From DATFRY01 sp963764695 (GTDB lineage: Bacteria; Myxococcota_A; Polyangia; Haliangiales; Haliangiaceae), in the NCBI GenBank assembly GCA_963764695.1, contig CAVXTW010000003.1, positions 310,001-374,000 of the forward strand: a DNA stretch of 64,000 nucleotides, written 5' to 3'. How positions within the stretch are numbered: the stretch's first letter is position 1; the number at the start of each line of letters is the position of its first letter. The translations under genes were made by a program, and so were the position numbers. The notes beneath the pieces are model-generated. The model was not told the DNA's origin, made no database searches, and saw nothing but the letters and a program-made list of their open reading frames with translations. Below, piece by piece: positions 35,807-45,589 of the stretch.

Positions 35807-38800
35807 TCACGGAACGGCGGGGAGCGCGCGGCTGAGCGACTCGCGCAGCCGGTGGTACTCGTCCGACAGGTAGAACCTGACCAGGTCCTCGCCGCAGAGG
35901 ACCATGGCAAGCGCCTGGATGTCCGACGGTCCGAGGTGGTCGCCGCCCAGGCGCGCAATCATCCGGGTGGCGGCGGCGAAGTCGTCGCAGGCGAAAAGCC
36001 CCGCGCGACGGTCGGTCGCCAGCATGCCGTCGATCCACTCCTCGCTGTCAGCCAGGCGCGCCATGCCCTGAAGTCGCTCGATAACGCGCAACGGGCCCCG
36101 CGGCAAGGTGCGCATGAACTCCGTCGTCGGTCCGGGACGCTCGTTCTCGGGCAGGAGCATCGACTTCAACAGGCCCCCCAGCTCGGCCCGCTCGCGGCGC
36201 CCGAGCACCTGCAACAGCGCGTAACCGCCGCGAATGGCGTCGAATGCCCAGCCCGTCAGGAAGCGCCGGGCCGACTCGGTCTCGCCCAGGAGCGTGCGGT
36301 CGATGACCACGACTTGCTGCGGGTGCGACAGCGCCACCACCGCGCGCGGCACATCCTGACCGACGTACACCTCCGGCTCGACGCCGAACAGACGCACCGA
36401 GTCGGCCACGATGATCTTGATCGACGGATCCTCGAACGCGTTCAGCGGCATGAGGTTGGTGCCGACCGGCGGCTCCGGGAAAAGCGCGGTCAGGTACGGC
36501 ACTACCGCCTCGAACAGCTCGCCCAGCGGCGAGCTCGAGTGCGGGGTCAGCAGGAAGCGGCGGCGCAGCTCGTCGCTCATCGGGTGGCGGATGGGCAGGA
36601 GCATCTGCTCGGCCCGCGCCTTGGCCGCGGCGCGTCGATCCGGATCCTCGGCGTAGCCCAGGCATTCCATCGCCGTGAGCACGCGCACCGCGCGCTCGGT
36701 CTCGCCGGCTCGGGCGTAGAACGAGGCCATCAGCCGGTAGGCCGGGGCATGGCGCAGGTCGAGCTGGGTGACCTGCTTGACCTCCTCGACCGCACGCGGC
36801 AGGTCCTCGTGGGCGTAGATCTCGGCCAGGGCCAGGCGGTCGTCGGCGTTGTCCGGCTCGACCGCGAGGATGCCGCGGTAGGCCTCGATCGCCGCCGGCC
36901 GGTCACCGACGGTGAGCAGGATGCGGGCCAGGCCGCGCTGCATCGGCACCGCCGCGTGCTCGCCGCCGCGCTGCATGGCGGCGTGGGCCGCGTCGATGAG
37001 CAGCGTCTCGGCGGCGGCCTGATCGCCCAGGTCGACGGCGCGCGACGCCAGCGCCAGCGCCGGCGGGGCGTAGCCCGGGTCGTACTCGGCGGCGCGGCGG
37101 TAGTGCGAGGTCGCCGCGCGCGGGTCGCCGCCGGCCTCGATGATGCGGCCGAGGTAGTAGTAGTAGCGGGCCAGCTGCTCCGGCGACACGCCGAGGCCGG
37201 GCGCGGCGGCCAGCTCGATGACGCGCTCGATGGCGGTGCGCGCCTCGACATAGCGGCCCAGCGAGTAGTACTCCTGCGCCAGGAGGTAGTGCGCCTCGAC
37301 CACCTCCTCGTCGAGCCGGATGATCTCGGCCAGCACGCGGATCGCCTTGTGCGGCTCCATCTCGCCGTCGGCGGTGATCTCGGCGACGCGGAGCAGCGCC
37401 TTGATGCGGACGTCGTCGGCCGGCGGCGGCTCGCCGGCCAGGAAGCCCATCAGCGTCTCGACCGCCTGCTTCCACCGGCGCATCGAGACGTAGAGATCGA
37501 CGCGGGCCGACAGCACGCCGAAGTCGCCGACCGAGCGCGTGGCCGCCTCGGCGTAGAGCCGCTCGGCCTCGTCGAGGTCTCCCTCGCGCTCGACCATGCC
37601 GGCCTGCGCGACCATGACGCGGGCCAGCAGGCCCAGCGCGTCCTCGCGCTTGCGGTAGATCTTCTCCAGCTCGCGGTAGGTGGCCGGGAAGTCGTAGGCG
37701 TGCGGGAACTCGCGGGCCAGCTCGCCCAGCGCGTCGAGCGCGGCCACGTTGTTGGGGCGGATCTCCAGCGCGATGATGATGCTCTCGGCGGCGGCGCGCG
37801 GATCGCCGGTCCGCCAGATGACCACGCCGCGCTTGCGGTAGAACTCCGAGCGCGTGCTCGGGTCGCCGTCGCGCATCGCCTTCTGGGCCAGCGCCTGGGC
37901 CAGCGGCAGCGCGCGCTCCCACTCGGCGGCGTCGAAGTACTGATCGAACAGCGCGCGGTTGGCCGGGACGCAGTCAGGATCGACCGCCAGCGCGCTCTCG
38001 TAGTAGTGCAGGCCGCGCTCCGGCTGGTTGAGCTGCTCGGCGTAGATGCCGCCTATCTGGGCGAAGACGCCGGCGCGCTCCTTGTCGTCCTGCCACAGCT
38101 TCACCTCGAGCTCGAGGGTCTGGATGACGCGCGGCCAGTCCTCGCGCCGGCGGTACAGGTCGCGCAGACCGTGCACCGCGGGCAGGCACGCGGGCGAAGT
38201 CTTTATCGCCGCGTCGTAGTAGCGGATGGCGTCGTCCTCCTTGCCGAACTTCGCCTCCATGACCGATCCGCACTTGAAGTAGAGCAGCGCCTTGACGTTG
38301 CGATCGGTCGCGATCTTGATCTGCCGGCGGGTGACGTCGACGAAGTCGGCCCACTTTTCGGTCGACTCGTAGATGCGGCCGAGCGACTCGAGCGACGCCT
38401 TGTGGGCCGGCGCGATGGTCAGGATGCGCTGGTAGTGCTCGATGGCCTTGTCGTCGTCGCGCAGGCCCTCCTCGCAGATCTGCGCGATGCGCGACAGCAG
38501 CGCCACCGCCTCGTCACCCGGCGGCACCACCGCGATGCGCGAGCGCAGGATCTCGACCAGCTGATCCCACTCGCCCAGCTTCTCGTGGTGGCGCTCGAGG
38601 GCCAGCAAGGCTTCCTGGTCGGTCTGGTCGACCTCGAGCAGGCCGCGGAACAGGCGCACGGTCTCGTTGGAGTCGACGAGCCGGCCGGCCGCGATGCGGG
38701 CGGCGCCGCGCAGCGCGGCCGACTTGCGCGCCGGATCCTTTATCACCGTGGCGCGCTTCTCGTAGGCGGCGATGAGGCCGCGCCAGTCCTCCTGCTGGGC

Positions 38801-41800
38801 GAAGATCGCCTCGAGGTGGGCCAGCGCCTCGTCGTTCTCCGGCTCCAGCTCGATCACGCGCAGGTACGACACCGCCGCCTCGCCCAGCTCGTGCAGGTAG
38901 CGCAGCTGGACCTCGCCGCGGCGCGCGTACAGATCGCCCAGGCGATAGGCGCGCGACTCTCCCCCCTCGACCAGGCGGATGGCCTGGGCGTAGAGCTCCA
39001 TGACCGGGGCCCAGCGCTCGTGGCGGTAGGCCAGCTTCTCGAGCGCGTTGAACAGGTCGCGGCTGTTCGGCTCGTCGGTAAACGCTTTCTGGTACGCGGT
39101 CAGCGCGCCGTCGACATCGCCGGTTCGCTCGCGCAGCCCGGCCACGCGGGCCTGCAGCAGCGCGCGGTCGGTCGGGCGCTGCGAGATCTCGACCTTGAGC
39201 TGGAGGATGCGCAGCAGATCTGCCGGCCGGTTGAGCGCGCCGTAGAGCTCCTCGAGGGCATCGAGCGCGACGGCGTGGCCGGGCCGGCGCTCGAGCACCA
39301 TCTCGAAGGCCTGCGCTGCCTCCTCCGGCTTGCCCAGGTGCTCGCGGCGAAGCTCGCCGAGCCGCACCAGCTGCGCGACGAGGCGGTCGACCTCGTCGGG
39401 CGGGACGATTCCGAGCTCGCGCTCGAGGGCGAAGGCCAGCTCGCGCCAGCGTCCTCCGGTCTCGAGCAGGCGGATGAGCGCGCGCTGCGAGTCGACGTCG
39501 AGCGGATCGAGCTGCAGCGCGCGCTGGTACATGCGCACGGCGTCGTCGGCGCTCTTGAGCCGGTTCTGGTACAGCTCGGCCAGGTTGCGGGCCAGCTCCG
39601 CCTTCTCCGCCTTGCCCGGCACGATGGCGATCTGCTTGAGGCGCACCTCGGCCAGCTCGGCCCACGCCTTCTGCTCGCCGAGCGCGCGGGCCAGCGCCGA
39701 CAGGTTGGCCGGTGTCTCCGGCGCCCGCTGGAATGCCGCGGCCAGCGCGTCCCAGCGCGACGCGGCGCCGGCGATCTTCTCCACGCCGCGCAGCGCCTCG
39801 TCGTTGTCCGGCTCGAGGGCCAGGGCGTCGGCGTAGGCGCCGAGCACCGCGTCGACCTCCTCGCCGGCCTTGTGCGCCATCTGCGCGATCTCGAGGTGGA
39901 TGGCGACCAGGCGGGCAGGCTCGGTGACCGCCTCGCGCTGCTGGCGCAGCACATCGAGCAGCTTGTCCGACTGCTGTCCCTTGCGGTACAGGCGGGCGCA
40001 GGCCTCGAGCGCGGCCGGCGCCCCGGTGTCGAGCTCGAGCACGCGGTTGTAGACGGCCAGCGCGGCCGCGTCGTCGCGCCGCTGGCCCTCCTCGATGCCG
40101 CCGATCTCGAGAAGGAGGTCGCCGACCCGGGCGGTATCGGTGGCCAGCTCGACGGCGCGGTGGCGCAGCTCGACGGCGCGCGACCAGTCGCGCTCCAGAT
40201 CGCACAGGCGGGCCAGGTCGTGCAGCACCTGCACTTCCTGCGGCCGCAGGGTCAGCATCCTCTCCAGCGCGGCGCGCGCGCGGGGCCTGTCGCCGAGCGG
40301 GCCGGCGCACAGCTCGGACAGCTCGCGCAGGAGCTCGAAGCGGTTGCCGTCGCTGGCGGACAGCTCGACCAGCTCCTCGAGCACGGCGGCCAGATCGGCC
40401 GGCCGCTGCACGCGGCGCAGGATCGAGGCAAGGCCGACGCGGGCGGCGAAGTCGGCGGCAGACAGTGCGGCGGCGCGCTGGAACAGCTCCTCGGCGCGGC
40501 GCATCTGGCCGATCACCATCTCGAGCGCGCCGGCGGCACAGAGCAGCACGCCGGAGACTTGTGGATCCTCGTGCGCGTCGGCCAGCTCGCGGTAAAGCTC
40601 GGCCAGCTGCACGCGGTCGTTGGCGCGGCGGGTGAGGCGCAGGAGATCGTCGTGGCGCGCGATGACGTCGCCGTCGGCGGTCAGCGCCGCGCGGCGCAGG
40701 CGCAGGGCCGACGCGAGATCGCGGCAGCGCGTCTCGGCCACCGCCGAGGCACGGCGCAGCATCGCGGTCTCGACGCGGCGGTCCTGGCGCGCGACCGCCT
40801 CGAGGTGACCGGCCAGACCGACCGGATCGTCGCGCACCAGGTAGCGCTCGATGGCGCGCCCGGAGGCGTCGTCGCCGGCGGCCGGATCGGCGTGGACCTG
40901 ACGCCAGAGATCGAGCGCGAGCTGCGGCGCCTCGGCGCGCGAGTCGCAGAGCTCGGCGGCGCGGCGGCGATACGACAGGGCCAGCCGGCCGGCGCCCGGA
41001 CTGTCGGCCAGCTCGCGCGCCAGCTCCGCCGCCTGCGGCCACAGCTCCTGGCGCAGCACCAGCCGCCAGCGCATGAGCACGGCCAGACGCGAGCCCCACG
41101 CGCCCGCCTCCCCCTCGGCCGCCGCCGGAGCCAGCAGCGCCGACAGCGCGGCGCCGGCCGCCTCGACGTCGCCCAGCTCGGCCAGGTGATGGACGAGGAG
41201 ATAGCGGGTCGCGGCCGCCTCGCGCACCGCGGCCGGATCGGTCTCGAGAAGCGCCAGGCGCTGGGCGAGCGCGTCGCCCATGTCGATGACGCCGAGGCTG
41301 GGATCGGCGAGCGCGATCTCGCCGACCAGGCCGGCCACGTGGAAGGCGATCTCCGGATCCGCCTTGTTGACCCGCACGCACACCTCGGCCGCCGCCTCGC
41401 GATCGCCGATGCGGTCGAGCAAGATGTGCGCGGCCTCGGCCAGCTTGTGCGGCGCCGCGCCCGGGGCGGCCAGCGCCTCGGCCAGGCCCTGCCAGTCGTC
41501 GACAAGCGCGAGACCGACGCACAGCACGTGCGAAAGATCGGTGGCGAGACCCGGCTCGGGTGACAGCCTGAGTCCCTCGCGCGCGCAGTTGACGGCGCGG
41601 GCCGGCGCGGCGAAGCGGTAGAGCCACGCCTCGGCCATGTCCAGACACAGGAGCGCGCGCTCGTGGGGCCGGTCGACGCCGACCATGCGCTCGATGGTCG
41701 CCTGCGCACCGTCGAGCGTATCGGTGCTTCCGGTTGACAGCGCGTGGGCCAGGATCAACCGCGGGGCCAGCGGATGCGGCTCGGCCTGCTCGAGGTAGTG

Positions 41801-42132
41801 CGCCACGCCGCCCAGGTCGTCGGTCACGTCCCAGGACAGCAGCGCCATGCGCAGGTTCATGTCGGCGATGACCGCGTCGCGATCCCCCCGGGGGATGCGG
41901 TCAGGATCGCCTCGGACTCGGCAGACAGCGCCTCGACCAGCTCTTCCAGGAAGCTGATATCGCCGAGCGTGGTGACGCGCTGGGTCGATTCCTCGCTGCC
42001 CGGGGCGCCGAACTCGCGCTGGGTCGATCGAGCAACACGGGGCGCAGTGTTGCGCCTTGCGGAGGCCGAGCGCGAAGCGGGAACGGGAGGCGGCTTCGCG
42101 ACGCGGCCTTCGCTGCCGGGGGGTTCCGACAT
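35807..42132 (-). CDS. Giant TPR-repeat protein, frameshifted near its start
   Basis: About 2100 residues, almost entirely tetratricopeptide repeats. From ATG 42132 (MSEPPGSEGRVAKPPP) the first frame runs through FLEELVEALSAESEAIL to TASPGG. The remaining protein continues one frame over from DRDAVIADMNLRMALLSWDV, the switch lying in C6G5 at about 41887-41897. The true start is supported by TACGAT 8 nt upstream. Repeats such as LEPENDEALAHLEAIFAQQEDW and ALQLDPLDVDSQRALIRLLE recur; the last 200 residues (NAFEDPSIKIIVADSVRLFG, VVVIDRTLLGE, GWAFDAIRGGYALLQVL) are a non-TPR domain found at the C-terminus of such myxobacterial TPR proteins. No signal peptide or membrane segment is seen. A scaffold role is likely; partners unknown. 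The shift may be an assembly error. Confidence 0.8.
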
Positions 42133-42140
42133 GCGGCGCA

Positions 42141-42146
42141 ATCGTA
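42141..42146 (-). promoter_or_regulatory. -10-like TACGAT ahead of the TPR gene
   Basis: On the minus strand TACGAT ends 8 nt before ATG 42132. It supports the MSEPPGSEG start, and therefore the need for a frame change in the TPR gene. Confidence 0.45.
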
Positions 42147-42277
42147 ACATCGATACCTTGCGGTTCGTTACGCCGAGGCGGTTTTTGCCCCGGCCCGTCT
42201 ACCTGACCCGACAAGGTGGACAAGCGGCGCCAGCTGGCGCCGGCAGCGGGGCGATTGGTTTCAGGCGATCTGGACGA

Positions 42278-42283
42278 TATGCT
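42278..42283 (+). promoter_or_regulatory. -10-like TATGCT ahead of the GHKL ATPase gene
   Basis: TATGCT ends 8 nt before ATG 42292, with no ribosome site between. It is the divergent counterpart of the TPR gene promoter about 130 bp away. Confidence 0.45.
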
Positions 42284-42291
42284 CCGCCTTG

Positions 42292-43266
42292 ATGTTAACT
42301 GGTGTGGCGTCGTCCGCACGGGCGGTCTGTGTCGTGCGGGATCCGGTCCTGCGCCGCACCCTCCGTCGATCCCTGTGTGGCAACGGAACCACCGTGGAGT
42401 TCCGCGAATCGCTGGACGGCGACCTGTCGCCCGACACGATCCTGTTTCTCGACCGTGAGTCCGGCGAAGTCGCCGACCTGGCTCAGCTCACGCGAGCGAT
42501 GGGCGAGCGCGGGCGCATCGTCGTGCTGGGCGGGTCGCTCGACGACCGCGAGCTGGTCGCCCTGCTCCGAGAGCGCTCGCTGGATCACGTGATCGCGGAC
42601 CGCAGCACTCCGGACGAGCACGAGCTGACCATCACCTCCGCGAAGCTCACATCCGGCGACATCTTCGGTCTGGAGAAGTACCTGGCCTGGGGCGCGAGCG
42701 TCTCCGAGGTCGAGGTGGCGACCTACGAGGACAAGGTGCGCGCGCTCGACGAGCTGGGTCGGGCGGCCGACTCGGTCGGCGCGCGCCGGCGCCTGGTCAT
42801 CCGCGTGCAGAGCACCGCCGACGAGCTCTTGATGAACGCGCTCTACGACGCGCCCAGCGCGAGCGCCGCCACCGCCGAGCGCGGCACGGTTACCCCGGCG
42901 CGCGGCACAGAAAGGACCGCCGCCCTCCCGCGCGACGACAGCGGTGACCCGGCCGCGCCGACCGTGCTCATGCGCTACGCCTGCGACGGCCGCTACCTGG
43001 CCGTGTCGGTGCTCGACCGCTTCGGCTCGTTCGACAAGCGCGACGTCCTCGACGCCGTCCTGCGCGCCCGCGCCGAGCTCGGCCGCCCCCGCACCCAGGG
43101 CGGCGCAGGCCTGGGTCTCTACTTCGTTCTCTCGTCGGTGACGCGCTTCATCGTGAACCTACGACCGGGCCAGATGACCGAGGTCGTGTGTCTGTTCGAC
43201 CTGCGAGAGCGCGGCAAGGACGCGACCGGCTGGGCGCGGTCCCTCCATGTCTTCACCGCCGCGTAG
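42292..43266 (+). CDS. Receiver-like plus GHKL-ATPase (RsbW-like) protein
   Basis: A 324-residue cytosolic protein. Residues about 1-115 resemble a response-regulator receiver (AVCVVRDPVLRRTLRRSL, TILFLDRESGEVADLAQL, RIVVLGGSLDDRELVALL), but conserved acidic residues are not all evident. The second part is a GHKL ATPase: STADELLMNALYDAP is the N box, VSVLDRFGSFDKRDV occupies the G1 region and GGAGLGLYFVLSSVTRFIVN is the G2 region, as in RsbW/SpoIIAB anti-sigma kinases. A disordered insert (about 195-225) separates the boxes. With two STAS proteins 7 to 9 kb away it is the best candidate for their kinase, although it is not in their operons. TTG 42289 directly precedes the chosen ATG. Confidence 0.7.
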   Translation: MLTGVASSARAVCVVRDPVLRRTLRRSLCGNGTTVEFRESLDGDLSPDTILFLDRESGEVADLAQLTRAMGERGRIVVLGGSLDDRELVALLRERSLDHVIADRSTPDEHELTITSAKLTSGDIFGLEKYLAWGASVSEVEVATYEDKVRALDELGRAADSVGARRRLVIRVQSTADELLMNALYDAPSASAATAERGTVTPARGTERTAALPRDDSGDPAAPTVLMRYACDGRYLAVSVLDRFGSFDKRDVLDAVLRARAELGRPRTQGGAGLGLYFVLSSVTRFIVNLRPGQMTEVVCLFDLRERGKDATGWARSLHVFTAA

Positions 43267-43282
43267 CCTGGCGCCTGTCTCT

Positions 43283-43458
43283 AAACAAACAGAAGACAGG
43301 TAACGGGCGACAGGGGACAGGGAACTGGGAATTCACATGCGGTCCGCGGCCGGTCGCGTGACCTGTGACTCTCGCCCGACCGGTGAGCCTCCGCGCTTGG
43401 CATCCCGGTTGGCTGTCCCCTGTTCCCTGTCCCCTGTTACCTGTCTTCTGTTTGTTTT
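43283..43458. repeat. Long inverted repeat with heptameric arms (element C)
   Basis: Left arm 43283-43330 and right arm 43403-43458 share AACAAACAGAAGACAGGTAAC on complementary strands, followed by ACAGGNN-type 7-nt units (ACAGGGG, ACAGGGA). The loop of about 72 bp contains CATGCGGTCCGCGGCCGG (43336-43353), closely related to the loop core of element A. It lies between convergent genes and could end transcription both ways. Confidence 0.9.
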
Positions 43459-43463
43459 GACCC

Positions 43464-44759
43464 CTACACCTCCTCGCGCGCAACGAGGACGCCGCCAACA
43501 GCCGCCACCAGCGTCGCGCCGAGGACCAGCACCCACGCCGCGACCGGCTCGGGCGATCGCAGCGCAAACGGCACGCCCCCGAGCACGGGCCATGTCAGCG
43601 CGCGCAGCAGCACTGCGGCGCGCTTGGCCGAGAAGACCTCGGAGGCGTGGAGCGGAAGCGTGCGCAGGAGGCGCGGCAGCTCGACCGGAGCGACGACGAG
43701 GCGGCGGGCGACGAGGGCGGCGTAGAAGGCCAGGCCGAAAAGGATCGCGCCGGCCCAGGACAGCGAGCTGGCGCTGTTGGTCGCGGCGACGATCCACAGG
43801 ATGATCACGCCGAGCGGGCCGAGGAAGTACGGGCTGGGATAGCGCCGGCGGGTCAGGCGCGCGTCCTTGTCGGCCAGGTGGCGGGCGCGGCGGCCGAGCA
43901 GCGCGCCGAACCAGACGCGCTCGAGCACCGACGCGGTGCTGCGGTCGACGTGGGCCAGCCGCACCTGATCGAGCGCCGACACCTCGCGCAGCGCCGCCGG
44001 CATCACCCGACCGGCCGCGTGGAGCGCCCACGCGGTGGCGAGCAGCGGGATCAGGACGCCGGCCGGCAGGGCCAGCTCCGGCCGGGCCGCGCTGCTGGCC
44101 GGGTTCGCCGCCCACGGCACCAGAGCGATGAGAAAGAGGATGAGCGCGGTGGCGGCCACGCCGGGGAGGATGCCCAGCCACGAGGTGCGCGGCGCGTCGA
44201 ACTCGCCGCCCAGCTGGCCGAGCAGCGCCTGCGCCTTGTCGGACGCGACCACCGCGCCGGCCATCAGCGCCACCGACGGTCCGAGCAGCCCGGCCACCAG
44301 CCCGGAGATGACGACCAGCTCGATCAGGCGGCCGGCCACGGCCCAGCCCTGCGCCGGGCCGAACGCGAGCGCGCCCAGTGCGCAGGCCAGCGACGCGCGC
44401 GCCGCGCTGCGTGCGCTTCGCACCAGGGCCAGGCGGAACAGCGGCCCGCCGGCAATGGGCAGGCGCGTGTGAATCGCCGCGTCGCTGCGCCAGAACAGCC
44501 GGTGCGGGCTGCCGAACAGCACCAGCACGTGGACCGCGCCGGTGACCGCCAGCCACAGGCCGAGCGCGCTGCCGGCGGCAGACCCCGCGGCGGCCGCCTC
44601 GCCCAGCACGCCGGTGCGGCGCAGGATCTCGGCCGCGAGCAGCGCGCCCGCGAGCCCGGAAACCAGCCAGGGCGGAATTCTGGCCAGGGCGTGGCGGGCG
44701 GCGCGACGGCGCCCCTCCTCCCGATCGCCCCACTCGAGCAGGCGGCGCGCGCCGATCAT
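43464..44759 (-). CDS. ABC-type transporter membrane protein
   Basis: A 431-residue polytopic membrane protein with about ten hydrophobic segments (PPWLVSGLAGALLAAEIL, LIELVVISGLVAGLLGPSVALMAGAVV, GILPGVAATALILFLIALVPW, GVIILWIVAATNSASSLSWAGAILFGLAFY, AWVLVLGATLVAAVGGVLV). It starts at ATG 44759, overlapping the stop of the ABC ATPase gene (ATGA), so it should be the permease of that system, probably ABC-2-like. No substrate is indicated. It ends against element C. Confidence 0.8.
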   Translation of the reverse strand: MIGARRLLEWGDREEGRRRAARHALARIPPWLVSGLAGALLAAEILRRTGVLGEAAAAGSAAGSALGLWLAVTGAVHVLVLFGSPHRLFWRSDAAIHTRLPIAGGPLFRLALVRSARSAARASLACALGALAFGPAQGWAVAGRLIELVVISGLVAGLLGPSVALMAGAVVASDKAQALLGQLGGEFDAPRTSWLGILPGVAATALILFLIALVPWAANPASSAARPELALPAGVLIPLLATAWALHAAGRVMPAALREVSALDQVRLAHVDRSTASVLERVWFGALLGRRARHLADKDARLTRRRYPSPYFLGPLGVIILWIVAATNSASSLSWAGAILFGLAFYAALVARRLVVAPVELPRLLRTLPLHASEVFSAKRAAVLLRALTWPVLGGVPFALRSPEPVAAWVLVLGATLVAAVGGVLVAREEV

Positions 44760-45556
44760 GTCGGATCCGCGGCGGCCACCTCGGCCAGGTAGAGCTCCTC
44801 GATGGCGCCGGCCCCGCCCTCGATCACGGCGCGCAGCTCGTCGCCGGACAGATCGACCTTGAGCTGGCCGCGGTCGATGATGAGGATGCGCTGGCACAGC
44901 CTCTCGGCCACGCCGAGCAGGTGGGTGGACAGGATGATGGCGGCGCCGCCGGCGGCGGCCCGGGTCAGCACCTCGCGCGCGGCCACTGCGGCCCGCGGAT
45001 CGAGCCCGTTGAGCGTCTCGTCGAGCAGGACGACGCTGGCGCCGCCGACAAGCGCGGCGGCCAGGCCGACCCGCTGCCGCATGCCGAAAGAGAGCTCGCG
45101 GCACAGGCGATCGGCCACCGCGCCCAGGCCCAGATCGCCCAGCAGCGCCCGCTGCGCGCCTGCATCGGCGCCATCGGCCCCGCCATCGCGGCCGCCGGCG
45201 CGACACTCGGCGATGAAGGCCACGTGCTCCGCGACGGTGAAGAAGTCGTACAGCGCGGGCGGCTGGTCTGCGAATCCCACACGGGAGCGGGCGGCGAGCG
45301 GCTCGCGCGCAAGGTCCGCGCCGCCGACGGCGATCGTGCCGCTGGCCGGCGCGACGGCACCTGCCACCGCGGCCAGCGCCGTGCTCTTGCCCGCTCCATT
45401 GGGTCCGAGCAGGCCGACGATCTCGCCGGGCGCGACGCTCAGGGTGAGGCGGTCCACGGCAACTCGCTTGCCGTAGCGCACCACCAGGTCGCACACGTCG
45501 AGGGCCGGTGGGGGCCCGCCAGGGCTCGCTTCGATCGATCGCGGTCGGTCACTCAC
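44756..45556 (-). CDS. ABC transporter ATP-binding protein
   Basis: A 266-residue ATPase: Walker A GLLGPNGAGKST, Q-loop SRVGFADQPPALYDFFTV, signature LSFGMRQRVGLAAAL, Walker B VVLLDETLNGLDP and switch STHLL. The order and the DFFTVAEHVAFIAE segment fit ABC-2 exporters of the CcmA/NatA type. The signature reads LSFGM, a common variant of LSGGQ. GTG 45556 lies 9 nt from TAGACT. Coupled to the permease gene and divergent from the STAND gene 33 bp away. Confidence 0.92.
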   Translation of the reverse strand: MSDRPRSIEASPGGPPPALDVCDLVVRYGKRVAVDRLTLSVAPGEIVGLLGPNGAGKSTALAAVAGAVAPASGTIAVGGADLAREPLAARSRVGFADQPPALYDFFTVAEHVAFIAECRAGGRDGGADGADAGAQRALLGDLGLGAVADRLCRELSFGMRQRVGLAAALVGGASVVLLDETLNGLDPRAAVAAREVLTRAAAGGAAIILSTHLLGVAERLCQRILIIDRGQLKVDLSGDELRAVIEGGAGAIEELYLAEVAAADPT

Positions 45557-45565
45557 AGCCGGCGC

Positions 45566-45583
45566 AGTCTACCGCGGTATAGT
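45566..45583. promoter_or_regulatory. Back-to-back -10 boxes around TACCGCGGTA
   Basis: TAGACT on the minus strand (complement of 45566-45571) and TATAGT on the plus strand (45578-45583) flank and overlap the 10-bp palindrome TACCGCGGTA (45570-45579). Spacings to the start codons are 9 nt (GTG 45556, minus) and 6 nt (GTG 45590, plus). The two promoters probably exclude each other or share one regulator. Confidence 0.55.
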
Positions 45584-45589
45584 GGTCGC

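Noticed and set aside
35714..41563. A 1949-codon open frame on the plus strand opposite the TPR gene
   Set aside because: In very GC-rich DNA stops are rare in the frame opposite a real gene. The translation is rich in Arg, Gly, Ala, His and Val without domains, whereas the minus strand shows clear TPR repeats.
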